Shown here piece by piece: positions 16,153-24,019 of a stretch of 46,584 nucleotides of DNA (the first letter of the stretch is position 1; every line of letters begins with the position of its first letter). Origin of the DNA: an uncultured Oscillospiraceae bacterium. Lineage in GTDB: Bacteria; Bacillota; Clostridia; Oscillospirales; Acutalibacteraceae. The stretch is taken from contig URGA01000005.1 in the NCBI GenBank assembly GCA_900547275.1, positions 1 to 46,584 of the forward strand. Reading direction: 5' to 3'. Under the pieces are notes generated by a model, which ran no database searches, was not told the DNA's origin, and saw only the letters and a list, made by a program, of their open reading frames with translations. The position numbers and the translations under genes are program-made.

Positions 16153-17283
16153 TTGGGATTATTTCATGCAAAAAACTCCGGAAAATCAAAGGCGGCGTCC
16201 GTTGCCGTTCAAACAGGACTGCGCTCTTCTCAGCCGTTTCGTGATCTTGATTTTTACGTTCCGCTGTCCGCCGGATGCAGGATATACAAAAGCCTTAGGG
16301 AAGGCGTGCCGATAATTGACGCGGCTATAGAGAAACTCGTTCGTCTGACAGGCGGTTTTCGCTTTGAAACAGGCAGCGACGCTCTGGATGAAAAAATGAA
16401 CGAGTATTTTGACAGTGTTAACGTAGGCGGAAATCAGTGGGGGCTCGGCGCGTTTATCAGCACATATCTGGATCAGCTCCTCACTTACGGCAACGCTATC
16501 GGCGAAATGATAATTACGGGCAGAGATATAGCTGCTCTTTACAACGGAGAGCCTGACGCAGTTGAAGTGAAAAGAGCAAAAAACGGAATAGATATTCAGT
16601 TTTACAACAACGGCACACCTTTGCCCAGACCGGAGGAAATCCTCTATTCAGTTCTTAATCCCGAACCGGGAAAACTTACAGGCACAAGCCTGCTTAGGGG
16701 ACTGCCGTTTGTGAGCCGTATTCTGCTTCAGATATACAATACCGTGGGCGAAAACTGGGAGCACGCAGGCAACCTGCGCTACGCGGTAACGTATAAGCCG
16801 GGTAACGACAGCACCGACAGAGCGTATGCGGCTGAGCGCGCGAAAACCATGGCGAAATCTTGGCAGGAGGCAATGGACTCCGGCAGTGTTAAGGATTTTG
16901 TGGCGGTGGGCGATGTTGACGTAAAGGTCATCGGCGCCGACAATCAGGTTCTTGACAGCGAGATACCTGTAAGACAGATGCTTGAGCAGATCGTTGCAAA
17001 GACGGGTCTGCCGCCGTTTATGTTTGGCCTTAGTTGGTCCACCACCGAACGCATGAGCACCCAACAGGCCGATATTCTTACAACTGAGCTTGAAAATTAC
17101 AGACGTATTCTTACGCCTGTTATAAAGAAAATCGGCAGAACTTATCTTAATTTGCAGGGGCTGGCTTCTGAATTTGAAGTAGTCTGGAACGACATTACCC
17201 TGCAGGATGAAACAGAAAAAGCCAAGGCGGAACTTTATTACGCCCAGGCGGAAAAAATCAGGAAGGAGACAGAGAGCCAATGA
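16153..17283 (+). CDS. Phage portal protein
   Basis: Portal forms the dodecameric ring through which DNA enters and leaves the head and on which the connector assembles. The 376-residue protein shows a phage-portal-like body with SREG/DAAIEKLVRLTGG, a central LLTYGNAIGEMI region and the C-terminal TGLPPFMFGLSWSTTERMS block. The start is a TTG at 16153 with GGAAGTG upstream, giving MGLFHAKNSGKS, a typical portal N-terminus. The frame stays open upstream inside terL, but that part is not portal-like. The next gene overlaps its stop codon (ATGA). Confidence 0.9.
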   Translation: MGLFHAKNSGKSKAASVAVQTGLRSSQPFRDLDFYVPLSAGCRIYKSLREGVPIIDAAIEKLVRLTGGFRFETGSDALDEKMNEYFDSVNVGGNQWGLGAFISTYLDQLLTYGNAIGEMIITGRDIAALYNGEPDAVEVKRAKNGIDIQFYNNGTPLPRPEEILYSVLNPEPGKLTGTSLLRGLPFVSRILLQIYNTVGENWEHAGNLRYAVTYKPGNDSTDRAYAAERAKTMAKSWQEAMDSGSVKDFVAVGDVDVKVIGADNQVLDSEIPVRQMLEQIVAKTGLPPFMFGLSWSTTERMSTQQADILTTELENYRRILTPVIKKIGRTYLNLQGLASEFEVVWNDITLQDETEKAKAELYYAQAEKIRKETESQ

Positions 17284-18242
17284 GCGGCGGTTACATAGAA
17301 AAAAGCCTTAAAGCGGATGACAAAGAACTGAGCCTTGTAAATCAGTTCACAAGACGTCCCTTTGAGGCGGATGAACTTTATTTGTTCTCCGTAATTCTCT
17401 GCGACAACGATGTTGACAGAGATTTTGAAAAATTTACTCCCCGCGCGCTGGAAGAACTGGCTGAGCTGTTTATAGGAAAAACGGGACTATTTGACCACTC
17501 GATGAAATCAGGCGACCAGACAGCCAGGATTTACAAAACTTGGGTGGAAAAACAGCCGGAGCGCAAAACTGCTGACGGCGAGTGCTATTACTGCCTTAAA
17601 GCCGGCGCTTACATGGTCCGCACCCCTGAAAACGAGGCGCTTATAACCCAGATAGACGCAGGCATAAAAAAAGAAGTTTCCGTTTCCTGCACTATGCACA
17701 GCGCAGTCTGTTCTATATGCGGCGCTGACAGACGAAAGTCGCGCTGCGGTCATGTGCCCGGCGGCGAGTATGACGGCAAAACGGCTGTCACCGTTCTTTC
17801 CGAAGCGGGAGACGCGTACGAGTGGAGTTTCGTTGCCGTTCCTGCCCAGAGGGGAGCGGGAGTTATAAAATCCTATAATACCGTGAAAGGAGAGTTCGAT
17901 TTGAACGAAGTTGTTAAAAGTCTGCAAACCTGCGGCGATACTGTAACGCTGTCAAAAAAGCAGGCGCATCAGCTTGCGGACTACGTTGATTCGCTGGAGC
18001 AGGAAGCCCAGCTCGGTAAAACATACAAGAAAAATCTTGTGAGAGACGTTGTCAGTCTTTGCGCAAAAAATATGCCTCAGATGGAGCTTAAAGTTTTTGA
18101 GAGCGTTGCGGGCGTAATGACTGCAAAGGAGCTTCAGGCGTTTAAGGAAGCGTTCCAGAAAATGCAGAGCCAGAAGGAGATAAAGCCCCAGTTGGCGCGA
18201 CGTGAAGACAGAAAAGAAAACAACACACCATTTTTAATTTAA
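17280..18242 (+). CDS. Prohead maturation protease with C-terminal scaffold-like region
   Basis: This 320-residue protein matches phage prohead proteases of the herpes-assemblin fold, which cleave scaffold and capsid protein during maturation. Pointers are DRDFEKFTPRALEEL, the likely catalytic His in TGLFDHSMK (H73) and Ser in KEVSVSCTM (S134 or S136). Inside the protease is a cysteine knuckle, C144-x2-C147-x8-C156-x-H158, as in a subset of Firmicutes phage proteases; it may bind zinc. Residues 205-320 are helical and charged and probably act as the internal scaffold, since no separate scaffold gene exists. It lies between portal and the capsid genes, the standard position. Confidence 0.82.
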   Translation: MSGGYIEKSLKADDKELSLVNQFTRRPFEADELYLFSVILCDNDVDRDFEKFTPRALEELAELFIGKTGLFDHSMKSGDQTARIYKTWVEKQPERKTADGECYYCLKAGAYMVRTPENEALITQIDAGIKKEVSVSCTMHSAVCSICGADRRKSRCGHVPGGEYDGKTAVTVLSEAGDAYEWSFVAVPAQRGAGVIKSYNTVKGEFDLNEVVKSLQTCGDTVTLSKKQAHQLADYVDSLEQEAQLGKTYKKNLVRDVVSLCAKNMPQMELKVFESVAGVMTAKELQAFKEAFQKMQSQKEIKPQLARREDRKENNTPFLI

Positions 18243-18254
18243 GGAGGAAAAACA

Positions 18255-18596
18255 ATGTCTATTGCTTTTAACGGATATAACAATCAGATACTTACTTTTG
18301 AAAACAAGGACGCTGTCGTTGGCAGCCCCGCAAAAATTTCAGACGCAAAGACCGTTTCAAAATGTGCTGACGGCAACGATTTTATCGGTATCGTCACAAG
18401 CGAAAGAGGCGGCGCCGCAGGAGTACAGGTAGACGGCTACGTTGAGGTTAAATATTCAGGCGATGCCCCGGACCTGGGATTTTCAGGCCTTGTTGCAGAC
18501 TCAACCGGCGGCGTAAAAGAGTCTGAAAGCGCTGTTAAAAAGTACAAGGTGCTTTTTGTTGATGAAGAAAACACCGTTGTAGGATTTATTCTTTAA
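18255..18596 (+). CDS. Putative capsid decoration / head-stabilising protein
   Basis: The 113-residue protein is beta-rich, Gly-rich and has no hydrophobic membrane segment. It contains repeated turn motifs such as DFIGIVTSERGGAAGVQVDGYVEVKYSG, which fit the small head proteins (lambda gpD or DUF2190-like) that occupy the slot just before the major capsid gene. No specific family could be confirmed by eye. It is preceded by a strong GGAGG site, like the capsid gene, in keeping with high expression. An uncharacterised head accessory role is the alternative. Confidence 0.6.
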   Translation: MSIAFNGYNNQILTFENKDAVVGSPAKISDAKTVSKCADGNDFIGIVTSERGGAAGVQVDGYVEVKYSGDAPDLGFSGLVADSTGGVKESESAVKKYKVLFVDEENTVVGFIL

Positions 18597-18612
18597 GTTA
18601 GGAGGAAAAACA

Positions 18613-19602
18613 ATGTCATTTGATAATATTAAGTTGGAAAAAGGCCTTTACACAACAGGCAAAAATTTTACACAGGCACTGGAAAGCCTTGACCCGTCCG
18701 AAAACTACGTGGGCACTCCACTGGAGGGACTTGACGCGTATCAGCGCCAGCTTAAGCGCTTTGATATCAAAGTATCCGGCGCTGACTCAGACGCTGTATC
18801 AAAATTTTTCCAGACAACTGATTCGTCAGCTCTTTTTCCGGAATATGTGGCAAGAGCCGTTCGCCAGGGAATGGAGGAGGCGGATATCCTTCCCTCAATC
18901 GTTGCAACAACAACACGCATTGATTCTATGGATTACCGCGCTATTGAGAGCATTCCCGCTGAGGAGGACAAGACCCTTGCGCAGGTTGCGGAAGGCGCTG
19001 TTATTCCCCAGACAACTGTAAAGACAAAGGAAACTCTTACCCAGCTTTACAAGAGAGGCAGAATGCTTGTTGCTTCCTACGAAGCTGTCAAGTTTCAGAA
19101 GCTCGATCTCTTTACCGTAACTCTTAAGCAGATCGGCGCTTATATCGCAAGATGTCAGGTAAAAGACGCCATCGACGCACTGTGTGCCGACGGTATGGAA
19201 GAAGTACATTCAGGTTCTTCAACTCTCGCTTATGAGGATCTTGTCAATTTCTGGAATGAATTTTCGCCTTACAACATGACGACACTGCTTGTCAATCCGT
19301 TTGAAATGGCGTCTATTCTTACAATGACTGAGATGAAAGACGCTGTTGCGGGAAATAATTTCCACGCCACAGGCAAGATGATTACTCCCCTGGGTGCAGA
19401 ACTTCTTAAATCTGACTACTGCGCAAAGGGCACCATCATCGGCCTTGACAATTCATGCGCCCTTGAAAAGGTTGAGGCAGGCGAGGTTACAACTGAGTTT
19501 GACAAACTTATCGACCGCCAGTTGGAGCGCGCTTCTATTACTGCTATCGCAGGTTTTTCAAAGATATTTGACGGCGCGTCAAAGAAACTGACGATTGCCT
19601 GA
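18613..19602 (+). CDS. HK97-fold major capsid protein
   Basis: This 329-residue protein builds the icosahedral head. It has an N-terminal arm (1-60), then the P-domain/E-loop/A-domain pattern of HK97-like capsids, including the conserved segment around VAEGAVIPQTTVKTKETLTQLYKRGRMLVASYEAV and the A-domain section FNPFEMASIL-like LLVNPFEMASIL. It has no long coiled-coil delta domain, which agrees with scaffolding supplied by the C-terminal region of the preceding protease. A GGAGG site lies in the 16-base gap after the decoration gene. Its frame is intact. Confidence 0.88.
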   Translation: MSFDNIKLEKGLYTTGKNFTQALESLDPSENYVGTPLEGLDAYQRQLKRFDIKVSGADSDAVSKFFQTTDSSALFPEYVARAVRQGMEEADILPSIVATTTRIDSMDYRAIESIPAEEDKTLAQVAEGAVIPQTTVKTKETLTQLYKRGRMLVASYEAVKFQKLDLFTVTLKQIGAYIARCQVKDAIDALCADGMEEVHSGSSTLAYEDLVNFWNEFSPYNMTTLLVNPFEMASILTMTEMKDAVAGNNFHATGKMITPLGAELLKSDYCAKGTIIGLDNSCALEKVEAGEVTTEFDKLIDRQLERASITAIAGFSKIFDGASKKLTIA

Positions 19603-19621
19603 GCCGAAGGGAGAAACCGTA

Positions 19622-19975
19622 ATGGATACAGAGGCGGTAAAGTCATATCTTAAAATTCTCTCAAGTTATTCGGACGAAACGCTGGAAACTTTTATGCCGC
19701 TTATTGAACAGGCGGTAGCGGCGGTAACGACGCAGGTCAAAAGCGGCGCTGATCTCAGCGAAACGCGCCTTGTGCATCTTGCGGCGCTTAAAGCGCTTTG
19801 CATGATAGAAAGCACGGACGCGGCGGGGGACAACGTCACTTCTTTTACTGCCGGCGACGTTACTGTGCAAAAAACAAAAACCGCAGGCCAGAGGGCTAAG
19901 GAAATGCTTGAGGAAGCAAAGGCGGATTGCAGAGACCTCCTTTACGACAGCGCATTTGCTTTTATGGATGTCTGA
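19622..19975 (+). CDS. Head-tail connector protein (gp6-like adaptor, putative)
   Basis: The 117-residue protein is largely alpha-helical (MDTEAVKSYLKILSSYSDE, then AALKALCMIEST), with a C-terminal helix AKEMLEEAKADCRDLL. This matches the small adaptor proteins (HK97 gp6 / SPP1 gp15 type) that bind under the portal and directly follow the capsid gene in siphophages and myophages. The start is the ATG at 19622 with GGGAG upstream; an in-frame TTG at 19595 overlaps the capsid gene and has no good site. It overlaps the next gene at TGATG. Confidence 0.65.
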   Translation: MDTEAVKSYLKILSSYSDETLETFMPLIEQAVAAVTTQVKSGADLSETRLVHLAALKALCMIESTDAAGDNVTSFTAGDVTVQKTKTAGQRAKEMLEEAKADCRDLLYDSAFAFMDV

Positions 19976-20337
19976 TGAGCAGTGCGGCTTATGTGATTAA
20001 AAACCAGCTCTGTCGGGTGGGCAATACTGCCCGCCTGGCAGACGGCGATTATCTTTCAATGCCGTTTTTCTGTACTCTGCAGCAGACATGGCGAAAAAAC
20101 AAAACTAATTTTGAAAAATCTCACACGCCTTTGGGTTTGGTCAGTACCGATTATTACATGTATATCGGGCCTTTTGACAGCGATATAACGGCGTTGTCTG
20201 ACAGCGGCGAACTGGTTTTTCAGGGAGAAAGATTTGAGTTTCTGAAAAAAGAGGCTGTGCTGATGGGCGACGATGTGCTTTATTATACGGGCGTTGTGAA
20301 AAAAATCGTGGAGGGCTCAAATGCAGAAAACAAGTGA
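19975..20337 (+). CDS. Head closure / stopper-type protein (putative)
   Basis: The 120-residue protein begins MSSAAYVIKNQLCRVGNT and has beta-rich segments such as YYMYIGPFDSDITALSDSGELVFQGERFEFLKKEAVLMGD. The order adaptor, then small beta-barrel protein, then tail-terminator-like protein is the standard connector series, so a head-closure (stopper) role is inferred from fold and position. The start ATG overlaps the previous stop. It ends 17 bases inside the next gene. No specific family recognised. Confidence 0.5.
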   Translation: MSSAAYVIKNQLCRVGNTARLADGDYLSMPFFCTLQQTWRKNKTNFEKSHTPLGLVSTDYYMYIGPFDSDITALSDSGELVFQGERFEFLKKEAVLMGDDVLYYTGVVKKIVEGSNAENK

Positions 20338-20722
20338 GGTCGTTGAAAAATTTATTCAGCTGTTTCAAAGCGACAAGAGATTTGAAAATGTTCGCTTTTT
20401 AAAAGCTTTTCCGGCTGAAGAAGCTCCTAACCGTCTCTCGTCTCCCGTTGTTGCGCTGTCTCTCGGAGATGTTGAGATTTCCGACGAAGCGTTGGGCGAA
20501 AGCGTAAAAACGGGATCCTGTTCGCTTCATTGCAGAATTTATTCGGACTGTAATGCCGAGAGGGAAGAAAGCGAGCAGCTGTTTGCCGATCTGTGCAGCT
20601 GTGCTTTCGTTTATAACCTGCTTTCCGTTTCCGCAAGGCCTTTGGAATACGATAATGACACAGGGTTTATGCTTCTTGACGCCGTCTTTACGTTCCACGA
20701 TGAATTTGATTTCGGAGAGTGA
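20321..20722 (+). CDS. Tail terminator / completion-type protein (putative)
   Basis: The 133-residue protein has an N-terminal helix (VVEKFIQLFQSDKRF), a beta segment with VVALSLGDVEISDEALGES and a C-terminal strand-rich part ending MLLDAVFTFHDEFDFGE. This alpha/beta pattern resembles tail-terminator and minor completion proteins that cap the tail end facing the head. In an ordinary myophage the sheath and tube genes would come next; here they do not. The function is inferred from order only. Confidence 0.5.
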   Translation: MQKTSEVVEKFIQLFQSDKRFENVRFLKAFPAEEAPNRLSSPVVALSLGDVEISDEALGESVKTGSCSLHCRIYSDCNAEREESEQLFADLCSCAFVYNLLSVSARPLEYDNDTGFMLLDAVFTFHDEFDFGE

Positions 20723-20727
20723 CCGAT

Positions 20728-20829
20728 ATGAATGAAAAAGAAGAATATTTGCAAAATCTTTCACCTGAGGAACTCAGTGAGTACCTCAGGCTTGACTCAA
20801 AGCGCTACGATTCAAAAACGGAGGTATAA
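20728..20829 (+). CDS. 33-residue ORF at the connector/baseplate junction
   Basis: A short frame encoding MNEKEEYLQNLSPEELSEYL followed by RLDSKRYDSKTEV. It has its own ribosome-binding site (GGAGAG about ten bases upstream), starts five bases after the preceding stop, and its last codons contain the GGAGGT site used by the next gene. The product is acidic then basic and probably one helix; no family recognised. It sits exactly where a tail sheath, tube, chaperones and tape measure would normally be. It may be a real small protein, a translational coupler, or the scar of a deletion. Confidence 0.5.
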   Translation: MNEKEEYLQNLSPEELSEYLRLDSKRYDSKTEV

Positions 20830-20831
20830 GC

Positions 20832-21350
20832 ATGAAGCAGTTAACAAGAATGCAGTATAAGGATTTTGTGTTTCCTCAAAATCCTGCTGAAATTAAGGTT
20901 GAAAGTTCAGGGCTTCAGACTGTCAAAAGCGTTAACGGGGAAACTCCGTTTGTAAACGGCGGTGGGAGAAAGCCTGTTGTTGTAAGCGGCGAGGGCAGTT
21001 TTTACGGCGACAATGCGGTTACAGACGCCCTTTCGCTTCAGCATTTCCTCTCCTCCTCGGAATCGGGCTGGCTTATCGTTCCCGCTTCACCTCCGATAAA
21101 GGCTTTTCTTACTTCGTTTTCTTCCGTTTGCAACGCTGTCAAAAACTGCGTTTTTTACACTTTTACTTTTACAGAGGACTGCAGTCACAAAAAGTACGGT
21201 GGAAACCCCAAATATACATACGCCCAGGTTGACGAAAATCTTTTTGACGTTGCTCGGCGAACAGGTGTCAGCATAGACAAAATCATGGAAGTAAACGATT
21301 TTGAAACGCCGTTTTCAGTAAGAAACCAGAACAGGGTGATGCTGGAATGA
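20832..21350 (+). CDS. LysM-domain baseplate protein (XkdP-like)
   Basis: The 172-residue protein pairs an N-terminal phage domain (MQYKDFVFPQNPAEIKVESS, about 1-115) with a C-terminal LysM-like module (about 120-172: YAQVDENLFDVARRTGVSIDKIMEVNDF). In PBSX-type contractile tails the LysM protein XkdP sits between the tape measure and the hub and caps the baseplate hub. Here it follows the connector genes directly. GGAGGT sits six bases before the ATG. It overlaps the next gene by four bases. Confidence 0.7.
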   Translation: MKQLTRMQYKDFVFPQNPAEIKVESSGLQTVKSVNGETPFVNGGGRKPVVVSGEGSFYGDNAVTDALSLQHFLSSSESGWLIVPASPPIKAFLTSFSSVCNAVKNCVFYTFTFTEDCSHKKYGGNPKYTYAQVDENLFDVARRTGVSIDKIMEVNDFETPFSVRNQNRVMLE

Positions 21351-22300
21351 TATTTGAAATTGAAATGACCGGCGGAGAAAAAAAGCAGGTCGACACGGTT
21401 ATTTTTTATTCCTGGAGTGCAGATATCAGCGCCGCCTGCGACGGGCTGAGACTTTATTTTCTCAAAAATGACGTTTCTGATACTGCCGAGGCTTACAGAA
21501 TAAGAGTTTTTGACGGGTCTGACTGTGTTTTTTTCGGTTATGTTGATACTGAAAAAACTACTTATGACGCGCAGGGATGCGTTTGCTTTATTTATGCCCG
21601 TTCCTCCGCCTGCCTTCTGGTGGACAACGAAGCGGCTCCCGTAACTCTTATTTCTCCCACAAGCACACAGCTGTTTGAGACGTTTGCAAAAGAGTTTGGC
21701 TTTAAAAACGGTCTGGGGGAAATTCAAGGGGATACGGTTTATATGATACCGAAGGGCACCAGCTGTTTCGGTGCAATTCAGGATTTTGCGGCGGATGTCA
21801 GCGGCGCAGGTATTTATGTAGACAGCGGCAATACACTGAGGCTGTACGATAATTCCGGCGAAATTGAGATACCTCAGGATATCGTCATTTCCGCTTCTGT
21901 TATTACGGAGAGGGGCGAACCCGTAAGCGATCTTAATTATAAAATCGAAAGCAGTGAGCCTTACCGCCACTGTCTTACTTCTCTTTTTCTAAAGCAGGAA
22001 AATATATCGCGCAAAAGATATTTTAATGCCTCGTCTTACCCCGTGGGTCAGAGGGAAAGAGTGCTCCGACAGAAACTTTATTCTCTTTCAGGCAGTTACC
22101 GCCGGCTGGAATTAACTGTTCAGGGAACTGTTTTGCGTCCGCTTTATTCCCGCTTTACGCCCCAAAGCAACCAGCCCGAATATTTTAAGGGATACATTCT
22201 CGAACAGCGTGTTATTGAAGGAAGCGAAAAGGGCGAGATAACAAAACTTGTGTTTAGGAAAGACGTTGATTTGCAGGAGGTAATGTATGTGGCTGAATGA
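21347..22300 (+). CDS. Baseplate hub protein (XkdQ / gpD-like)
   Basis: The 317-residue protein is beta-rich and matches hub proteins of the gp27/gpD class, which trimerise at the tail tip and carry the spike. Features are the N-terminal strand-rich domain (IEMTGGEKKQVDTVIFYSWS), a central FVDTEKTTYDAQGCVCFIYARS-like section and the LysM/hub helical insertion KEFGFKNGLGEI, then YFNASSYPVGQRERVLRQKL. It lies between the LysM protein and the spike, as XkdQ does in PBSX. The specific family call rests on order and fold. Confidence 0.65.
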   Translation: MIFEIEMTGGEKKQVDTVIFYSWSADISAACDGLRLYFLKNDVSDTAEAYRIRVFDGSDCVFFGYVDTEKTTYDAQGCVCFIYARSSACLLVDNEAAPVTLISPTSTQLFETFAKEFGFKNGLGEIQGDTVYMIPKGTSCFGAIQDFAADVSGAGIYVDSGNTLRLYDNSGEIEIPQDIVISASVITERGEPVSDLNYKIESSEPYRHCLTSLFLKQENISRKRYFNASSYPVGQRERVLRQKLYSLSGSYRRLELTVQGTVLRPLYSRFTPQSNQPEYFKGYILEQRVIEGSEKGEITKLVFRKDVDLQEVMYVAE

Positions 22301-22643
22301 AAAGATGATAGATAAAGGAACTTCTTCTGAAATTGAAAGCGCCGCCGTTACCATAGGAGGCAATGAGATTGAAACGCTTTCTTCCCGTCAGCAAAGGGGC
22401 GCTCAGGTCTACGCTCCATACGGCTACAATGCTTCGGTGCCTTCCGGTCAGGATGTTTTGCTTATTTCCGGGGCTGAGGGCGGTTTCGTTGCCGGCGTAA
22501 AAAGCGAAGGGAAGTCTCTTCAGTCGGGAGAAATAGAAATAACCTCCGCAGGCGGCGCAAGCATTAAACTGTGCAATGACGGCAAAGTCGTCATCAACGG
22601 CCTGATTATCAATAACAAGGGAGAGATAGAAAATGGTAGCTAA
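22287..22643 (+). CDS. Baseplate spike protein (gpV / gp45-like)
   Basis: This 118-residue protein fits the short spike proteins that puncture the cell envelope. It has an OB-like N-terminal half (RQQRGAQVYAPYGYNASVPSGQDVLLIS) and a C-terminal repeating beta-helix pattern (GEIEITSAGGASIKLCNDGKVVINGLIINNKGEIENGS), the typical end of Mu gp45 and P2 gpV relatives. An AGGAGG site sits six bases before the ATG. It overlaps both neighbours. No metal-binding HxH tip motif is visible, so the tip ion site may be absent. Confidence 0.72.
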   Translation: MWLNEKMIDKGTSSEIESAAVTIGGNEIETLSSRQQRGAQVYAPYGYNASVPSGQDVLLISGAEGGFVAGVKSEGKSLQSGEIEITSAGGASIKLCNDGKVVINGLIINNKGEIENGS

Positions 22644-22968
22644 AATCGAAAACGGAGATTATATGCTGAGAGAGCATAAACTGATAGAGGCCAACTATTA
22701 TGACGCTCTTGTCCAGTCGGCCCGTATGCTGATGCTGCTTCCCAGGGAAAAATACTATCCGGATAAAAATTTCGGCAGTTATCTTTATTCTCTCAAGAAC
22801 TTGCCTTTTGAAGACAAACTTCTTACTCTTGCAAGGCAGGCGTTGCTTGAATTTGACAATGTTTTTGTAAAGTCGGTCAGTGTTTCCGACAATAAAATTA
22901 CTTATGTTATTGTTTTTGATTTCGGAGAAAGGACGGTGACTATTGACTTTGAAAACGACTTACAATGA
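22633..22968 (+). CDS. Baseplate wedge protein, gp25/DUF2634-like
   Basis: The 111-residue protein matches the gpW/gp25 class of baseplate wedge components (Mu gp46, PBSX XkdS). A conserved region runs from LMLLPREKYYPDKNFGSYLYSLKNL to a strand with VSVSDNKITYVIVFDFG. These proteins connect the hub to gpJ and are normally the start point of sheath assembly. Keeping this gene while no sheath gene is present is notable. It begins inside the end of the spike gene and ends inside the gpJ-like gene. Confidence 0.75.
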   Translation: MVAKIENGDYMLREHKLIEANYYDALVQSARMLMLLPREKYYPDKNFGSYLYSLKNLPFEDKLLTLARQALLEFDNVFVKSVSVSDNKITYVIVFDFGERTVTIDFENDLQ

Positions 22969-24019
22969 TCTTATACGCAGAATGAAAAACAAGTTTTACG
23001 AAGAATGCGGCGAAGACTGCGATGACCTTGGCGATATTTCAATACGTTTTCAGTGTGTAGCAACGGAGCTGTACGCATTGTCAACATTTCAGAATTATCT
23101 TGAAAAACAGCTGTTTGTATCCACCGCCAGCGGCGAAAATCTTGATATTCAGGGGTCCCTTTCAGGCGTTGAGCGTAAAACGCCTTCGTATGCTCAAGGC
23201 GAACTTACATTTTCGGTAAGCGAAGCAGCTGAGGCCGATATAAATATACCGAAAGGCACTGTCTGCTCAAAAAATGACGAACATTATGTTCAGTTCAGCA
23301 CTACGGAAAACGCGGTGATTTCAGAGGGGCAGACTTCTGTTACGGTGGGCGCCGTTTCCCTGCGCCAGGCTTCAAATGCAAACGCTCCTGCAAAAACAGT
23401 TACCGTAATCGTAAATCCGCCGGCGGGTGTTGAAACAGTGGTAAACGAAGCCGCTTTTACAGGCGGATGCGATATGGAAAGCGACGAGGCGTTCAGGGCA
23501 AGAATTCTCGCTTTAAGAGAAGTGCCGCCCAACGGAGTTAACGCCGCGTCTTTGGCAAGCGTAATTGAAAAAGACGATAGGGTGCTTTCGTGTCTTGTTA
23601 CCGGCTGTGACCAGGAGGGAAAAGTTCGCGTTTATTTAAAAACACAGGACGGAAATATTGACGAAACCCTAAGGGAAACGGTAAACGATGCGCTGGGTAT
23701 ATGCGCTCTTGCCGGGTGCGTAATTGAAATTGAACAGGCGGTTAAAAAAGAAGCCAAAGTTGTCTGCAACGCACGGGTATATCAGTTTCATGATATTGAC
23801 GCTGTTACTCAGGAAATAAAAGGCGTTATCGAGGAATACTGTTCGGTTTGCGCTATCGGCAAAGTCCTTTCTCTTGAAGGAGTTTTGCCGCGGTTGTCTG
23901 AAATTGACGGGGTTGCCGAATGTCAGATTTATTCTCCCTCAGAGCAAAACGGAGAAATTGCCTGCGGCACCGGCGAATATATATTTGTTTCAGCCGTGGA
24001 GGTAAATTGCTATGAATAG
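22943..24019 (+). CDS. Baseplate J-like protein (gp47 / XkdT family)
   Basis: The 358-residue protein belongs to the Baseplate_J family, which forms the wedge arms round the hub. It shows the typical N-terminal helical part (ATELYALSTFQNYLEKQLFVSTASGENLDIQGSLSGVER), the Gly/Pro-rich beta section (FSVSEAAEADINIPKGT) and the conserved ESDEAFRARILALREVPPNGVNAASL block near residue 185. The start is a TTG at 22943 with AAGGA upstream, overlapping the gp25-like gene by 26 bases. It overlaps the next gene by eight bases. Confidence 0.88.
   Translation: MTLKTTYNDLIRRMKNKFYEECGEDCDDLGDISIRFQCVATELYALSTFQNYLEKQLFVSTASGENLDIQGSLSGVERKTPSYAQGELTFSVSEAAEADINIPKGTVCSKNDEHYVQFSTTENAVISEGQTSVTVGAVSLRQASNANAPAKTVTVIVNPPAGVETVVNEAAFTGGCDMESDEAFRARILALREVPPNGVNAASLASVIEKDDRVLSCLVTGCDQEGKVRVYLKTQDGNIDETLRETVNDALGICALAGCVIEIEQAVKKEAKVVCNARVYQFHDIDAVTQEIKGVIEEYCSVCAIGKVLSLEGVLPRLSEIDGVAECQIYSPSEQNGEIACGTGEYIFVSAVEVNCYE

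Noticed and set aside
21185..21970. A 261-codon open frame on the minus strand inside the baseplate genes
   Set aside because: It is antisense to the LysM and hub genes, has no ribosome-binding site, and its product is low-complexity with no family features. It is a shadow of the codon bias on the plus strand.
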